NCBI GenBank assembly: GCA_025356665.1
Contig: JANXRV010000043.1
Coordinates: 1 to 64,000 of the forward strand
Reading direction: 5' to 3'
DNA: 64,000 nt
Source of the DNA: CAITSH01 sp025356665
GTDB lineage: Bacteria > Pseudomonadota > Gammaproteobacteria > Burkholderiales > SG8-39
Below the pieces are notes generated by a model. It was given only the letters and a program-made list of their open reading frames with translations. It had not been told where the DNA came from and did no database searches. The translations under genes were made by a program, and so were the position numbers. Below, piece by piece: positions 16,708 to 25,600 of the stretch; position 1 is the stretch's first letter; every line of letters starts with the position of its first letter.

Positions 16708-18354
16708 TCAGGCCGGTATCGCGCCTGTCGTGTGCCCAGAACGGTCCGGGTAGCGAATAAAGTCCGCCGCTCTTTCGGCAATCATGATGACCGGCCCATT
16801 GATGTTGCCACCGACAAGGTCGGGCATTACCGACGCATCCACAACGCGCAAAGCTTCCACGCCGCGAACGCGCAACAGCGGATCAACGACGGCGTGCTCA
16901 TCCGTGTCAGCGCCCATACGGCATGTCCCGAGCGGATGATGCGCGGTCGCCCCAGTCTCGCGGATGAGGCGGTCCAGGTCATCATCATTTGGGTTGAGTG
17001 AGCTCGGTCCGGTCTGGCGGGCGATAAATGGCCCCAGAGACTGCTGACGCCCCATTTCGATTACGGCGCGCAAGCCGGCGCGCATGGTTTTCCAGTCGGC
17101 ATCTGCGCTAAGCGCGTTTTGATAAATCAGCGGTGCTGCAGCGGGATCGGCCGATGCGAGGCGGATACGCCCGCGGCTTTCGGGGCGCAACAATACCGAG
17201 CGGCAGGCGAAGCCATCTTCGAAAGGTGGCTTGAATGGCGCCAGCCAGGGGCCGCCGGTCATGGGCCCGCCGCGAAAGAGCAGTTGTATGTCTGGCGCCT
17301 CTGTCGCATATTGGGTTCGCAGAAACGCCGTCCAGCCACTCGGTAATTCTGTGGCGTATCCTTTACCCAAGATATAAGCCTTGGCTAAATCGCTGACTAT
17401 GCGATCGGCCCGCATGTGTTGCTGGAAGGGCCCGGCTTGCTTGCGCTGGTATTCGACGCCGACAGAAAGATGATCCTGTAGGTTTTCTCCGACACCGGGC
17501 AAGGCGGCGCGGATTGAAATGCCGTGGCGTCCCAGCTCTTCGGCAGGGCCGATGCCGGATAGCATCAGCAATTGCGGCGAGTTGATTGTGCCGCCACACA
17601 GGATGACCTCGCGTTCGGCGGCGACTTTGACTGTCATGCCGCTCTTGCGGTAGCTGATGCCGGTCGCGCGTTTGCCCTCAAACAGAATTGATTGCGCCAG
17701 TGCCCCTGTCACCACCGTAAGATTGGGTCGGGCGAGCGCGGGCCTCAGGTAGGCATCGGCCGCACTGCAGCGCCGGCCCTTTCGGATGGTTGACTGTATC
17801 AGCGCGACGCCGTCCTGAATGCCCGCGTTGTAATCAGCGTTGCGCGGCAAGCCCATGGCCTCACCCGCAGCGAGCCAGGCCTCGACGACCGGATCCTCGT
17901 AGTGAGAGGTGATCGTTGACAGCGAGCCGGATCCGCCGCGATACGCTGTTTCGCCGCCTTCCCATGTTTCCTGTTTTTTGAACCACGGCAGGACATCGGG
18001 ATATGACCACAGAGTGCATCCGGCTTTGGCCCAGCGCGCATAGTCGGTTGCGTTGCCCCGCACATAAGCCATGGCGTTGATGCTGGACGAGCCACCGATG
18101 ACTTTCCCGCGCGCACATTCGATACGCCGTCCGAGCAACGCGCCCTCAGGCTCGGAGAAGTACATCCAGTCGTGAAGGCGTTTGCCAAAAATCCGCCCCC
18201 AGCCGAGCGGGATTTTTATCCAGGGGTCGTAATCCCAGCCACCGGCTTCGAGCAAGGCAACGCTGCATGCGGGATCTTCGCTCAGGCGGTTTGCCAGCGT
18301 ACAGCCGGCCGAGCCGGCGCCGACGATGACGTAGTCAAATGTTTTGTGTGGCAT
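16708..18354 (-). CDS. GMC-family FAD oxidoreductase (choline dehydrogenase-like)
   Basis: A 548-residue flavoprotein oxidising an alcohol-type substrate. The FAD dinucleotide motif GAGSAG is at 12-17, the GMC signature GKVIGGSSSINAMAYVRG around 84-101, and the C-terminal active site includes ATAHHPLGTCRMG with the catalytic His and NINGPVIMIAERAAD. It follows the TRAP dctM stop by nine bases and is the last gene of a five-gene run starting with the isochorismatase-like gene, so it likely oxidises the imported compound or its hydrolysis product. Confidence 0.92.
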   Translation of the reverse strand: MPHKTFDYVIVGAGSAGCTLANRLSEDPACSVALLEAGGWDYDPWIKIPLGWGRIFGKRLHDWMYFSEPEGALLGRRIECARGKVIGGSSSINAMAYVRGNATDYARWAKAGCTLWSYPDVLPWFKKQETWEGGETAYRGGSGSLSTITSHYEDPVVEAWLAAGEAMGLPRNADYNAGIQDGVALIQSTIRKGRRCSAADAYLRPALARPNLTVVTGALAQSILFEGKRATGISYRKSGMTVKVAAEREVILCGGTINSPQLLMLSGIGPAEELGRHGISIRAALPGVGENLQDHLSVGVEYQRKQAGPFQQHMRADRIVSDLAKAYILGKGYATELPSGWTAFLRTQYATEAPDIQLLFRGGPMTGGPWLAPFKPPFEDGFACRSVLLRPESRGRIRLASADPAAAPLIYQNALSADADWKTMRAGLRAVIEMGRQQSLGPFIARQTGPSSLNPNDDDLDRLIRETGATAHHPLGTCRMGADTDEHAVVDPLLRVRGVEALRVVDASVMPDLVGGNINGPVIMIAERAADFIRYPDRSGHTTGAIPA

Positions 18355-18363
18355 CCCGTGTTT

Positions 18364-19680
18364 TCAGCGACCGAGCAGATTCGGAAGGTATGTCACGATG
18401 GACGGGAAAATCGCCATCAAAAACATGCCTGCGGTGATGATCCAGACAAAAGGCCAGGCCGCGCTGAATATCTGCGACATGGATGCCTGTGGCGCCGCGC
18501 TCTTGAAGGCGAAAAGGGTGTAGCCGAAGGGCGGTGAGATGCCGCCCACAGTCGCCACGACAAGGAAAAGCGTATAGAACCAGATCTCATCAAATCCATA
18601 AAACGCGATGATTGGTTTGTAGATCGGAATCAGTACCAGCATGATGGCGACCTGATCCAGGAACATGAACAGGATGAAAGGCAGCAAGAGCATAAGGAAC
18701 AGCATCAACCACGAAGACAGCTTGAGCGAAGAGACCATTTCGCCAAGCGCCTGTGGGGCGCCTGTGAAAGTCAGCAACTGGCTGAACATAACCGCGCTGC
18801 ACATCACGATCAACAGCAGGGATGACACCCTGACACCCGAGGCCAAGGATTCCTGCAGCATATGCCAGGAGAGTTTGCGATAGGCTGCGGCAAGGACGAG
18901 GGACCCGGCTATGCCCGTCGCAGCCGCCTCGGTTGGCGTCGCGATCCCGAGCATGACAAGTCCCATCACCAAAAAGAAGATGCCCAGGCTGGGCAGCATC
19001 TTTAGAAAAGCGACGAGGGCGCTCGAGGCCGAACGTTCGGCCACAAGCTCTTGTGTGACATCGGGCGAGAGCTTTGGATTGAGCGTGACACGGATCCAGA
19101 CGTAAACGAGGAACATAATCGTCAGCAAAAGCCCCGGCAGCATGCCGGCGATGAGCAGTTTGCCGGTTGAAATCTGGGCGATGGTTGCGATCAGTATGGC
19201 GAGGACGCTGGGTGGGATAATCGGGTCCAGGCTGGCGCCCGCAAGAATGGTTCCGGCGGATAGTTTCGGATCGTAGCCGCGCTTTAGCATGGTCGGGTAG
19301 AGGGAGCGTCCCAACAGCCCCGCCACCGCCATGGCCGCACCCGACAGGGCACCAAGAATCGCCGATAGCAGTATGCACAGTACGTACTGTCGCCCGCGTA
19401 TGCGTCCGACCAGACGATCCAGGGAATCCAAAAGAACTTCCATCGCGCCGGAGCGGAATAGGATTTCCCCCATGGCAATAAAAAGGGGTACGGCGGTCAG
19501 TGCCCCCGACGTCCCTGATGAAAAAATGCTGTTGGCGAGGAGGCCGAATCCGGCGGGTCCGAAAAGAACCAGTACCCCGACTATGTTGAGGACGAGAAAC
19601 GCGACAAAGATGGGCGCACCCAGCACCAGCAAGCCGATGAGGAGCGCGACCCCGAGGGAAAACAGCGGTACCCAGCTCAT
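18364..19680 (-). CDS. TRAP transporter large permease (DctM family), second system
   Basis: A 438-residue TRAP channel subunit. ATG 19680 overlaps the dctQ stop by ATGA. The typical features are LGAPIFVAFLVLN in helix 1, PLFIAMGEILFRSG, the GALSGAAMAVAGLLGRSLYPTM turn, and PIIPPSVLAILIATIAQISTGKL. Around 12 membrane segments are evident. It works with the dctQ and dctP products of the same operon. Confidence 0.92.
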   Translation of the reverse strand: MSWVPLFSLGVALLIGLLVLGAPIFVAFLVLNIVGVLVLFGPAGFGLLANSIFSSGTSGALTAVPLFIAMGEILFRSGAMEVLLDSLDRLVGRIRGRQYVLCILLSAILGALSGAAMAVAGLLGRSLYPTMLKRGYDPKLSAGTILAGASLDPIIPPSVLAILIATIAQISTGKLLIAGMLPGLLLTIMFLVYVWIRVTLNPKLSPDVTQELVAERSASSALVAFLKMLPSLGIFFLVMGLVMLGIATPTEAAATGIAGSLVLAAAYRKLSWHMLQESLASGVRVSSLLLIVMCSAVMFSQLLTFTGAPQALGEMVSSLKLSSWLMLFLMLLLPFILFMFLDQVAIMLVLIPIYKPIIAFYGFDEIWFYTLFLVVATVGGISPPFGYTLFAFKSAAPQASMSQIFSAAWPFVWIITAGMFLMAIFPSIVTYLPNLLGR

Positions 19681-20183
19681 ACGGCCACCTGCTCGGCTGC
19701 AACGGCGGGGACTTCGCCACACAACTGGCGTGCAAAATAAAGGCCGGCGCTAAAGAACCCATAGGGCACGGCGAAGGAAATGGTCCACTTAGGAAAGGGG
19801 TGATGCGCGATCGTGAAGATGTTGCCGATAAATTGCGCAACGGTTTCCGTCCCGGTAATCCAGGCGGCGGCGATACAGGCGACAAGGCCGGTTAGTATGC
19901 CAAATTTGCGCAGTACAGCGGCTGCTCCGGGCGTAACGTGTTCGAATAATATGTCGATGCTGATGTGTCCCGAGGCCTTCGTCATCGCAGGCAGTGCGAG
20001 AAAAATCATCAGGCAAAGCGCGTAGGACGTGAAGGGATGCGCCCAGTTGGTTGGCGCGTTAAAAAAATAGCGCGCCACCACCTCGTAACAAAATCCTGCG
20101 GCTATAAAAGCCAGGCAAAGGATGGCGGCCCCGAACGAGGCCCTGGTCAGGCCGTCATGCGCACGTTTTAAAATTGATAACAC
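19677..20183 (-). CDS. TRAP transporter small permease (DctQ family), second system
   Basis: A 168-residue four-helix membrane protein. The DctQ signature FCYEVVARYFFNAPTNWAHPFTSYAL follows helix 1, and KASGHISIDILFEH follows helix 2, corresponding to the usual GHI(S/R)VD motif. Its stop overlaps the dctM start (ATGA). The gap to dctP is 66 bases and contains a GC-rich hairpin. Confidence 0.9.
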   Translation of the reverse strand: MLSILKRAHDGLTRASFGAAILCLAFIAAGFCYEVVARYFFNAPTNWAHPFTSYALCLMIFLALPAMTKASGHISIDILFEHVTPGAAAVLRKFGILTGLVACIAAAWITGTETVAQFIGNIFTIAHHPFPKWTISFAVPYGFFSAGLYFARQLCGEVPAVAAEQVAV

Positions 20184-20222
20184 GCTATCTTCCTTCCGCT
20201 TTACGGCAAGCTGTTGCGGCCA

Positions 20223-20241
20223 TCGCCCCGGAGCGGGGCGA
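20223..20241. other. Intercistronic hairpin between dctP and dctQ
   Basis: TCGCCCC (20223-20229) and GGGGCGA (20235-20241) pair across a five-base loop in the gap between dctP and dctQ. There is no T-run, so it is more likely to stabilise the 5' dctP message than to terminate; higher receptor than permease levels are expected in TRAP systems. Confidence 0.45.
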
Positions 20242-20249
20242 GGCCGTGC

Positions 20250-21245
20250 TTACTTGGCGAGACCTTTTGACACCGCCAGCTTGCGCAATTCGTCAGATTC
20301 CTTGGGCATTTTCTTCGATGCATTTTCCCATTGGCCGGCAGCCCAGGCTTCGTTGAGCTTGGCTTTTTGCGCCGGCCCCATCTCGACGACGGTCATGCCC
20401 TTGCCGGTGAGTTTTTTCAGTTCCTCTTCGGAGAGTTTGCTGTAGCCGTTGTAATAGGACTCTTCAGCCTTGGCGGCGGCGGCGGTCATCACCTTTTTCT
20501 CCGCATCGCTCAGCTTGTTCCATGCGGCGATGTTGATGAAAAGCAATTGGGTCGTGGTGCCGAAGGCGGGACGCAGGACATGTTTTGAAACTTCATACCA
20601 CTTGTAATTGAAGACACCGAACGTCGGCCATGCGGCGCCATCCACCAGTCCTTTGTCGAGGGAGGTGTAGACCTCGGCGGGGGGCAGGATGACCGGCGAG
20701 GCGCCCAGCAGTTTCAGCACGCCGTCGTAGGTCGGTGTGGCGCGAATCTTGAAGCCCTGCAGGTCACCCGTCGGCTTGACCGGTGAGCGCAGCACTATGT
20801 GATAGCCTTGATTGGCGGCGGAGGGGGCTAGCATCAGCAGCTTCACGCCGAACTGCCGGTAATGGGCATCGAGATGCTCCTTGATGCCCGCAGCGCGCCA
20901 TTGTTCAAGCGTACCGCTTAGCGCCTCCACGGCGGTGGCAATCGGCGTGGTGCCAAAGTGGTAGGCACCATGCGTGTATAAAAGCTGGAACACGCCGGCG
21001 CCCACCGGCTGCAGTTGTTCAAAAGAGGGCACTGTCTCGGGGCCGCTGACACGGATCTTGATCGTGCCCTTGGTTCCCTCCTCGACATCCTTGACGAAGG
21101 GATCGACCAGCATTTGTCGCATTGGATAGTTCTGATCCCAACTTGACAACATCTGCAGGTCTGCCGCTGCGGCCTGTTGCGAAACCGCCCCAAAGGCTGC
21201 CGCGAACATCGCGAATATCAGACTACCTTTTTTTGTCATGTTCAT
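20250..21245 (-). CDS. TRAP transporter periplasmic solute-binding protein (DctP family), second system
   Basis: A 331-residue receptor. The signal peptide spans about residues 1-27 (VSQQAAAA before DLQML). The DctP ligand pocket arginine is in GFKIRATPTYDGVL, and the LDKGLVDGAAWPTFGVFNYKWYEV segment matches the family. It is 69 bases downstream of the isochorismatase-like gene and upstream of dctQ-dctM. The ligand is unknown; hydrolase and GMC genes in the same run suggest an amide or alcohol-bearing acid. Confidence 0.92.
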   Translation of the reverse strand: MNMTKKGSLIFAMFAAAFGAVSQQAAAADLQMLSSWDQNYPMRQMLVDPFVKDVEEGTKGTIKIRVSGPETVPSFEQLQPVGAGVFQLLYTHGAYHFGTTPIATAVEALSGTLEQWRAAGIKEHLDAHYRQFGVKLLMLAPSAANQGYHIVLRSPVKPTGDLQGFKIRATPTYDGVLKLLGASPVILPPAEVYTSLDKGLVDGAAWPTFGVFNYKWYEVSKHVLRPAFGTTTQLLFINIAAWNKLSDAEKKVMTAAAAKAEESYYNGYSKLSEEELKKLTGKGMTVVEMGPAQKAKLNEAWAAGQWENASKKMPKESDELRKLAVSKGLAK

Positions 21246-21314
21246 GTGTTACCTCCTGATTTAATGGATGCCGGTTTGTTCCGGACGGGATGGTGCGTGC
21301 AAAGCTTTTGAAGA

Positions 21315-22037
21315 TTATGGAAGTTCGAACAAGCCTTGTGGCAGCTGCCGCATGTGGACGAGGGTCTCTTCGAGAGGGATAACGTCAGCATATTTTGCGT
21401 GCATGTCGCAAAGACTCATGGCATGGCTCGCCTGCGATCGGTCAAAGCAGGCCTCCTCCACCACCGCGACGCGGTAGTTCATGCTGAAGGCATCAATGAC
21501 CGTGGATCTAACGCAGCCCGATGTCGTGGTTCCGGTGACGATGAGGCTGTCGCATCCGAGCAGCGTGAGATAGGAGGCAAGGTTGCTGCCGAAAAACCCC
21601 GAGGGCTTTTGTTTGAGCACGACAATATCACCGGGGCCTGGCTTGATCGCTGCGACAATCTCGTTTCCATCGACGCTGCCGGGGTGTTGAATGTTTTCTT
21701 TGTTGCGGGCATTTTTCCAGCGCCAAGAGCCCGAATCCCAGTTGTCCTCGCGATAGCTGCCGGTTGTGTAGATCACGGGCAGGGCTTTGTGATGGGCTTC
21801 GTCTATCAGTTTGCGAATTGCGGCAATGCCCACCCATGCATCCTCTCCGCAGGAGTTGTGCCAGGTTTTGATTGATTCCAGGATCGGCTCGGGCTTTTCG
21901 CCGCAAAAGGCGTAGCTCACATCAACCACCAATAGCGCCGGTCTCTTTCCAAAGCCCGCATGGGCGCCGTAGCCCGAAGCCGCAAATACCGCGCGGTCGC
22001 GTTCGGTCAGAAATTGATCCCACACCCTCTCGGCCAT
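21315..22037 (-). CDS. Isochorismatase-like cysteine hydrolase
   Basis: A 240-residue amidase-type hydrolase. The catalytic triad is readable as Asp39 (LLVVDVSYAF), Lys144 (VVLKQKPSGFFGS) and Cys175 (GTTTSGCVRSTV), with the cis-peptide region just before the cysteine. This pattern and length resemble N-carbamoylsarcosine amidase and maleamate amidase (NicF) more than isochorismatase itself. It is the first gene of the TRAP/GMC operon and has the 26-base palindrome about 50 bases upstream of its start. Confidence 0.9.
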   Translation of the reverse strand: MAERVWDQFLTERDRAVFAASGYGAHAGFGKRPALLVVDVSYAFCGEKPEPILESIKTWHNSCGEDAWVGIAAIRKLIDEAHHKALPVIYTTGSYREDNWDSGSWRWKNARNKENIQHPGSVDGNEIVAAIKPGPGDIVVLKQKPSGFFGSNLASYLTLLGCDSLIVTGTTTSGCVRSTVIDAFSMNYRVAVVEEACFDRSQASHAMSLCDMHAKYADVIPLEETLVHMRQLPQGLFELP

Positions 22038-22086
22038 TTTGTCCCCTGATTGGTCGTGCTTGATATTTTTGGAGATTATTCTTAAT

Positions 22087-22112
22087 TATTGATAATAATC
22101 TTATTATCAATA
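22087..22112. promoter_or_regulatory. Perfect AT-rich palindrome, probable operator of the isochorismatase/TRAP operon
   Basis: TATTGATAATAA and its exact complement TTATTATCAATA face each other across two bases (TC). The site lies 50 bases upstream of the isochorismatase-like start and downstream of the XRE-family regulator gene, in the only strongly AT-rich stretch nearby. Size and symmetry suit a dimeric repressor; the XRE protein is the obvious candidate. Confidence 0.6.
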
Positions 22113-22226
22113 TTGACTGAAAAAGCCAATGCTGTCACTAATCATTCGTGTTTGCGCAGTCATGGTGTGATGGGGCAGATGCGAGGCCTGTCTGGTGTTC
22201 CGGATGGCAGCGGTACCGCGGTGGGG

Positions 22227-23111
22227 TCAAGGCTTGTGCTTGGCCATCAGGTCGCGCAGGAATTTTGCGGCTGTGGTGCTTTTTAATGCACGCTGCCACA
22301 TTTCGTCGACCGCTTTGTGGTGCAGCGCCAGCGCTTCGGGTGCTGCCGTGATCATCGCCACCCCGACGCGTACATTGGGCTGTTCGCCCAGCCGGAACGG
22401 GCTCAGGCTGAGCAGTTGCCGGTCCGGTTGCCGGAATATTTGAAAGCCGGTGTGGGGTAGTGTGTCGGGCACGACGCCGATCTGGATGCCGATCGGTTCT
22501 TCTTCGATCATGCGTACCAGGTGCGCGACCTCGACCTTCGCCAGCGCGCGTCGCTGTGTGCGCTGCGCATCGGTGAGGCTGGATTTCCCCGCCAGGCCGT
22601 CACGCAGGAAGCGTTCTATTTCTATCGAGGAAACAAGATTGACAATGCCCGGCCGGCGTCGGTTGAAGGTTTGCTTGCGCTGCGCCAGGATCAGCATGAT
22701 TTCATCGACATCCTTGATCGCTTTCGCATGTCCGTCGTATCGGACGGGAATGCTTTCTTTCAAAACATCGGCCAGTTTGTCGTCGAAGGTATCCGAGGCG
22801 AGCAGGTAGGAAATGGGCCCGGACAGGACGATGATGTGTTCCGCCGTTTCCTCGATCTGGCGGACCCGCTCGAAATAACTGACGGCGGAGGCAATGTACT
22901 CGACACCAACGCCCAGCAGTGTCGGTATCGACACCCCCAGCAACTCCGAAAGCCGTTCAAGCGTTTCGATTTTAGAGAGCTCGCCTTTTTCGAAACGGTA
23001 AAGTGCGGCCCGCGAAATGCCCAGGCGTTTCGCGATTTCTTCGGAGGTGAGGCCCGAGCCCAGCCGGAAGGCTTTCAGGCGGTTACCGATGTCGTCAAAT
23101 CGAAAGCCCAT
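22227..23111 (-). CDS. XRE-family HTH transcriptional regulator
   Basis: A 294-residue regulator with an N-terminal Cro/C1 helix-turn-helix (about 8-62: LGSGLTSEEIAKRLGISRAALYRFEKGELSKIETL). The remaining 230 residues form a ligand-sensing region I cannot assign with certainty; parts (PIGIQIGVVPDTLPHTGFQIF, NVRVGVAMIT) suggest an alpha/beta small-molecule-binding domain. It precedes the isochorismatase/TRAP/GMC genes in the same direction, with the palindrome between them, so it is their likely controller. Confidence 0.85.
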   Translation of the reverse strand: MGFRFDDIGNRLKAFRLGSGLTSEEIAKRLGISRAALYRFEKGELSKIETLERLSELLGVSIPTLLGVGVEYIASAVSYFERVRQIEETAEHIIVLSGPISYLLASDTFDDKLADVLKESIPVRYDGHAKAIKDVDEIMLILAQRKQTFNRRRPGIVNLVSSIEIERFLRDGLAGKSSLTDAQRTQRRALAKVEVAHLVRMIEEEPIGIQIGVVPDTLPHTGFQIFRQPDRQLLSLSPFRLGEQPNVRVGVAMITAAPEALALHHKAVDEMWQRALKSTTAAKFLRDLMAKHKP

Positions 23112-23190
23112 TCAGGGAAACCTCGCTTGTGGGTGGTTTGGAACCGCGACATCTTTACATAAAAAACACCGGAGCCTGCCCCCGATCAGG

Positions 23191-24501
23191 CTATCGCCTT
23201 GCCGGCATGACATCCTGTTTGGCACTGCCTATTTGCGCCCAGATCCAGCGTGCGATTTGCAGCAGTCGCTGGTCTTCGGTGCGTCTGCCTATAAGCTGTA
23301 TGCCGACCGGCAATTGTTGCGGGCCGGCATGTGATGGCAGTGTGAGTGAGGGGGTATGCAAGAGTGTCCACAGTTCCTGGAAGCGCGGATCGCCGGCCGA
23401 GGCCAGACCGGCGGGGGCTTCGCCAGGAACACAGGGTGTAAGCAGTACGTCAACGCGCTCAAACACGGTATCGAGTAGTCCCCGGCATCGTTCTGCCAGG
23501 GCCAGCGCGCCGGTATATTGTTCATGGGACATGCCAAATCCCAACTCCACCGCGCGCAGCATCGGTGTGCTTAGCATGTCGCGATGGCGGTGCCACTCAT
23601 GCGCCATGGCCCGTGCGCGTTCGTAGCCGTTGATAAGCGCGCGTGCTGCCGTCAGATCGGCAAACACTGCCGGTAGATCGACTTCGATGACGCGCGCTCC
23701 GGCAGCTGCCAGCCGGCTGGCGGCCAGGTCTATTGCTTCGATTGTTTCTGCTTTCGCGAGCGGCCATAAATGAGTGCGGCAGATGCCGACCCGCGGTACA
23801 GGGATTGCAACCGGGGCCGGCACCGGCCTGCCGACCAGCACACAGTCGAACAGCTCGATGTCATCGAGGTCGCGGGCGAGCAGGCCGATGGTATCGAAGC
23901 TGACCGCCGCCGGCTTTACACCGACCGGGTTATAGCGCCCGAACGTGGGTTTGAAGCCGACGATGCCGCAAAACGATGCGGGCCGCAGCACCGAGCCGCC
24001 GGTTTGCGTGCCGAAGGCGACCGTCGTCATGTGGTCGGCAACCGCCGCTGCCGACCCGCTCGATGAGCCGCCCGGCGTGTGCAGGGGATTATGCGGATTG
24101 GTTGTCACGCCCGGAAACACACCGGCGAATTCGGCGGTGACGGTTTTACCCAAAATGACCGCACCTGCGGCGCGCACCAATGCAACGCAGGCGGCATCGG
24201 CGCGTGGTTGATGACCTGCGTATATGGGGGACCCCATCTCGGTTCGCATGTCGAAGGTGTCGATTACGTCTTTGACCCCGACCGGAACCCCGTGCAGCGG
24301 GCCTTTGACGCCCTTGTTGTTGCGATCCAGATCACGCGCCTGGTGGAGGGCGCTCTCGGCATCGAACACCGCCCAGGCCTTTACCACCGGCTCGCGCGCG
24401 GCGATGTGCGCGAGGCAGTCCGCCACCACCTGCTCCACGCTGATTTCCCCGCTGCGGGTCAATCGTGCGATTTCTACGGCGGAGAGTTGATTCAGTTGCA
24501 T
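23191..24501 (-). CDS. Amidase signature family hydrolase
   Basis: A 436-residue amidase of the GatA/AS family. The Ser-cisSer-Lys triad is visible: Lys77 in GVPVGVKDVIDT, GGSSSG at 144-149, and nucleophile Ser170 in GTQTGGSVLRPA. There is no GatB/GatC nearby, so this is a catabolic amidase, not a tRNA amidotransferase. It lies downstream of a Bug receptor and a molybdenum hydroxylase set and would release ammonia or an amine from an amide intermediate. Confidence 0.92.
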   Translation of the reverse strand: MQLNQLSAVEIARLTRSGEISVEQVVADCLAHIAAREPVVKAWAVFDAESALHQARDLDRNNKGVKGPLHGVPVGVKDVIDTFDMRTEMGSPIYAGHQPRADAACVALVRAAGAVILGKTVTAEFAGVFPGVTTNPHNPLHTPGGSSSGSAAAVADHMTTVAFGTQTGGSVLRPASFCGIVGFKPTFGRYNPVGVKPAAVSFDTIGLLARDLDDIELFDCVLVGRPVPAPVAIPVPRVGICRTHLWPLAKAETIEAIDLAASRLAAAGARVIEVDLPAVFADLTAARALINGYERARAMAHEWHRHRDMLSTPMLRAVELGFGMSHEQYTGALALAERCRGLLDTVFERVDVLLTPCVPGEAPAGLASAGDPRFQELWTLLHTPSLTLPSHAGPQQLPVGIQLIGRRTEDQRLLQIARWIWAQIGSAKQDVMPARR

Positions 24502-24564
24502 GGTGGGGCGTTTCTTATCCGGGTTAAGGGCGGGCTGCGCCGCAGCGCTCGTGTTGGTTTTGCT

Positions 24565-25575
24565 TTAGTTCGGGGTGATGCCGGTGGCTTTGATCAGGCG
24601 TTCCCATTTGACGACTTCTTCTTTGACGTATTTGGCGAACTCAGGCTGGCTGAGCAGCTGTGGATCCATGCCGATTGTTCTCAGGCGTTCTTTGGAGTCG
24701 GCCTCGTTCAGAACCTGGTTGATCTCGGCATTGAGTTTTTGCACTAGATCCGGGGGTGTTCCGGGCGGAACGAAAAATCCGATCCAGGAGGCGACGTGAA
24801 GCTCCGGAAATCCGGCCTCGGCCAGCGTCGGGACATCGGGCAGCAGCGTCATGCGGGTGCGGCTGGCGACCGCGAGGGCGCGCATTGAGCCCTGACGCAG
24901 ATACGGCGCGGCCGTCGGGTAGGTGGTTGAAGCGAGATCGACTTGTTGGCTGACCACGGCGGTGTTGACCGGCGCACCACCTTGATAGGGCACGTGCGTG
25001 GCGGCGATTCCGGGAAGGCTTTTGAATACATATTCCGCTGCCAGGTGTTCGGCCGTACCGACCCCGGCCGAGGCGAAGGTGACGCGCGACTGTTTTGCAT
25101 TGCGCACATAGTCAAGAAGGTTGTTCTCCTTTGTCGAAGCAGGTGCGATGAAAATGGTCGGTGTGCTGGCGGCGATGGATACCGGGGTAAGTTGCACCAC
25201 CGGGTCGACGCCTTCCTTGGAGTTGCTGGCGTTGACCGCGATGGAGGTGGTGGTGACGAGGATGGTGTAGCCATCGGGCGCCGCCGCTGCGACCACCTTG
25301 GCGCCCAATATGCCGCCCGCACCGGCGCGGTTTTCCACCACCACTGGTTGGCCGAGACGCGCGGTTAGTCTCTGCCCGACGATGCGTGCGACGGTGTCGG
25401 CGATTCCACCGGCTGTAAATGCGACGATCATCCGGACCGTGCGGCTGGGATAGGCCGCGGTTTGCGCGGCCGATTGCGACCAGGCGGGTTGTGAGTTGAT
25501 GGTTGCCGCGAATATTCCGAGGGTGGCGCAAGCCACCCCCAGCCGGTGTTTCAAGCGCGGGGTGTTTTTTATCAT
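24565..25575 (-). CDS. Bug/TctC-type tripartite tricarboxylate periplasmic receptor (1 of 5)
   Basis: A 336-residue Bug-family receptor. The signal peptide ends about WSQSAAQ, and the mature protein begins YPSRTVRMIVAFTAGGIADTVAR, the family start. VVENRAGAGGILGAKVVAAAAPDGYT and TFASAGVGTAEHLAAEYVFK are the ligand loops. No TctA or TctB is encoded in the window, so it is an orphan receptor. Placed between the first CoxMSL cluster and the amidase gene, it may bind the substrate of those enzymes. Confidence 0.92.
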   Translation of the reverse strand: MIKNTPRLKHRLGVACATLGIFAATINSQPAWSQSAAQTAAYPSRTVRMIVAFTAGGIADTVARIVGQRLTARLGQPVVVENRAGAGGILGAKVVAAAAPDGYTILVTTTSIAVNASNSKEGVDPVVQLTPVSIAASTPTIFIAPASTKENNLLDYVRNAKQSRVTFASAGVGTAEHLAAEYVFKSLPGIAATHVPYQGGAPVNTAVVSQQVDLASTTYPTAAPYLRQGSMRALAVASRTRMTLLPDVPTLAEAGFPELHVASWIGFFVPPGTPPDLVQKLNAEINQVLNEADSKERLRTIGMDPQLLSQPEFAKYVKEEVVKWERLIKATGITPN

Positions 25576-25600
25576 TTATAACTCCAGTTGATGGGCCGCA

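Noticed and set aside
23191..24501. GatA subunit of Glu-tRNA amidotransferase
   Set aside because: No gatB or gatC nearby and a catabolic setting; kept as a generic amidase.
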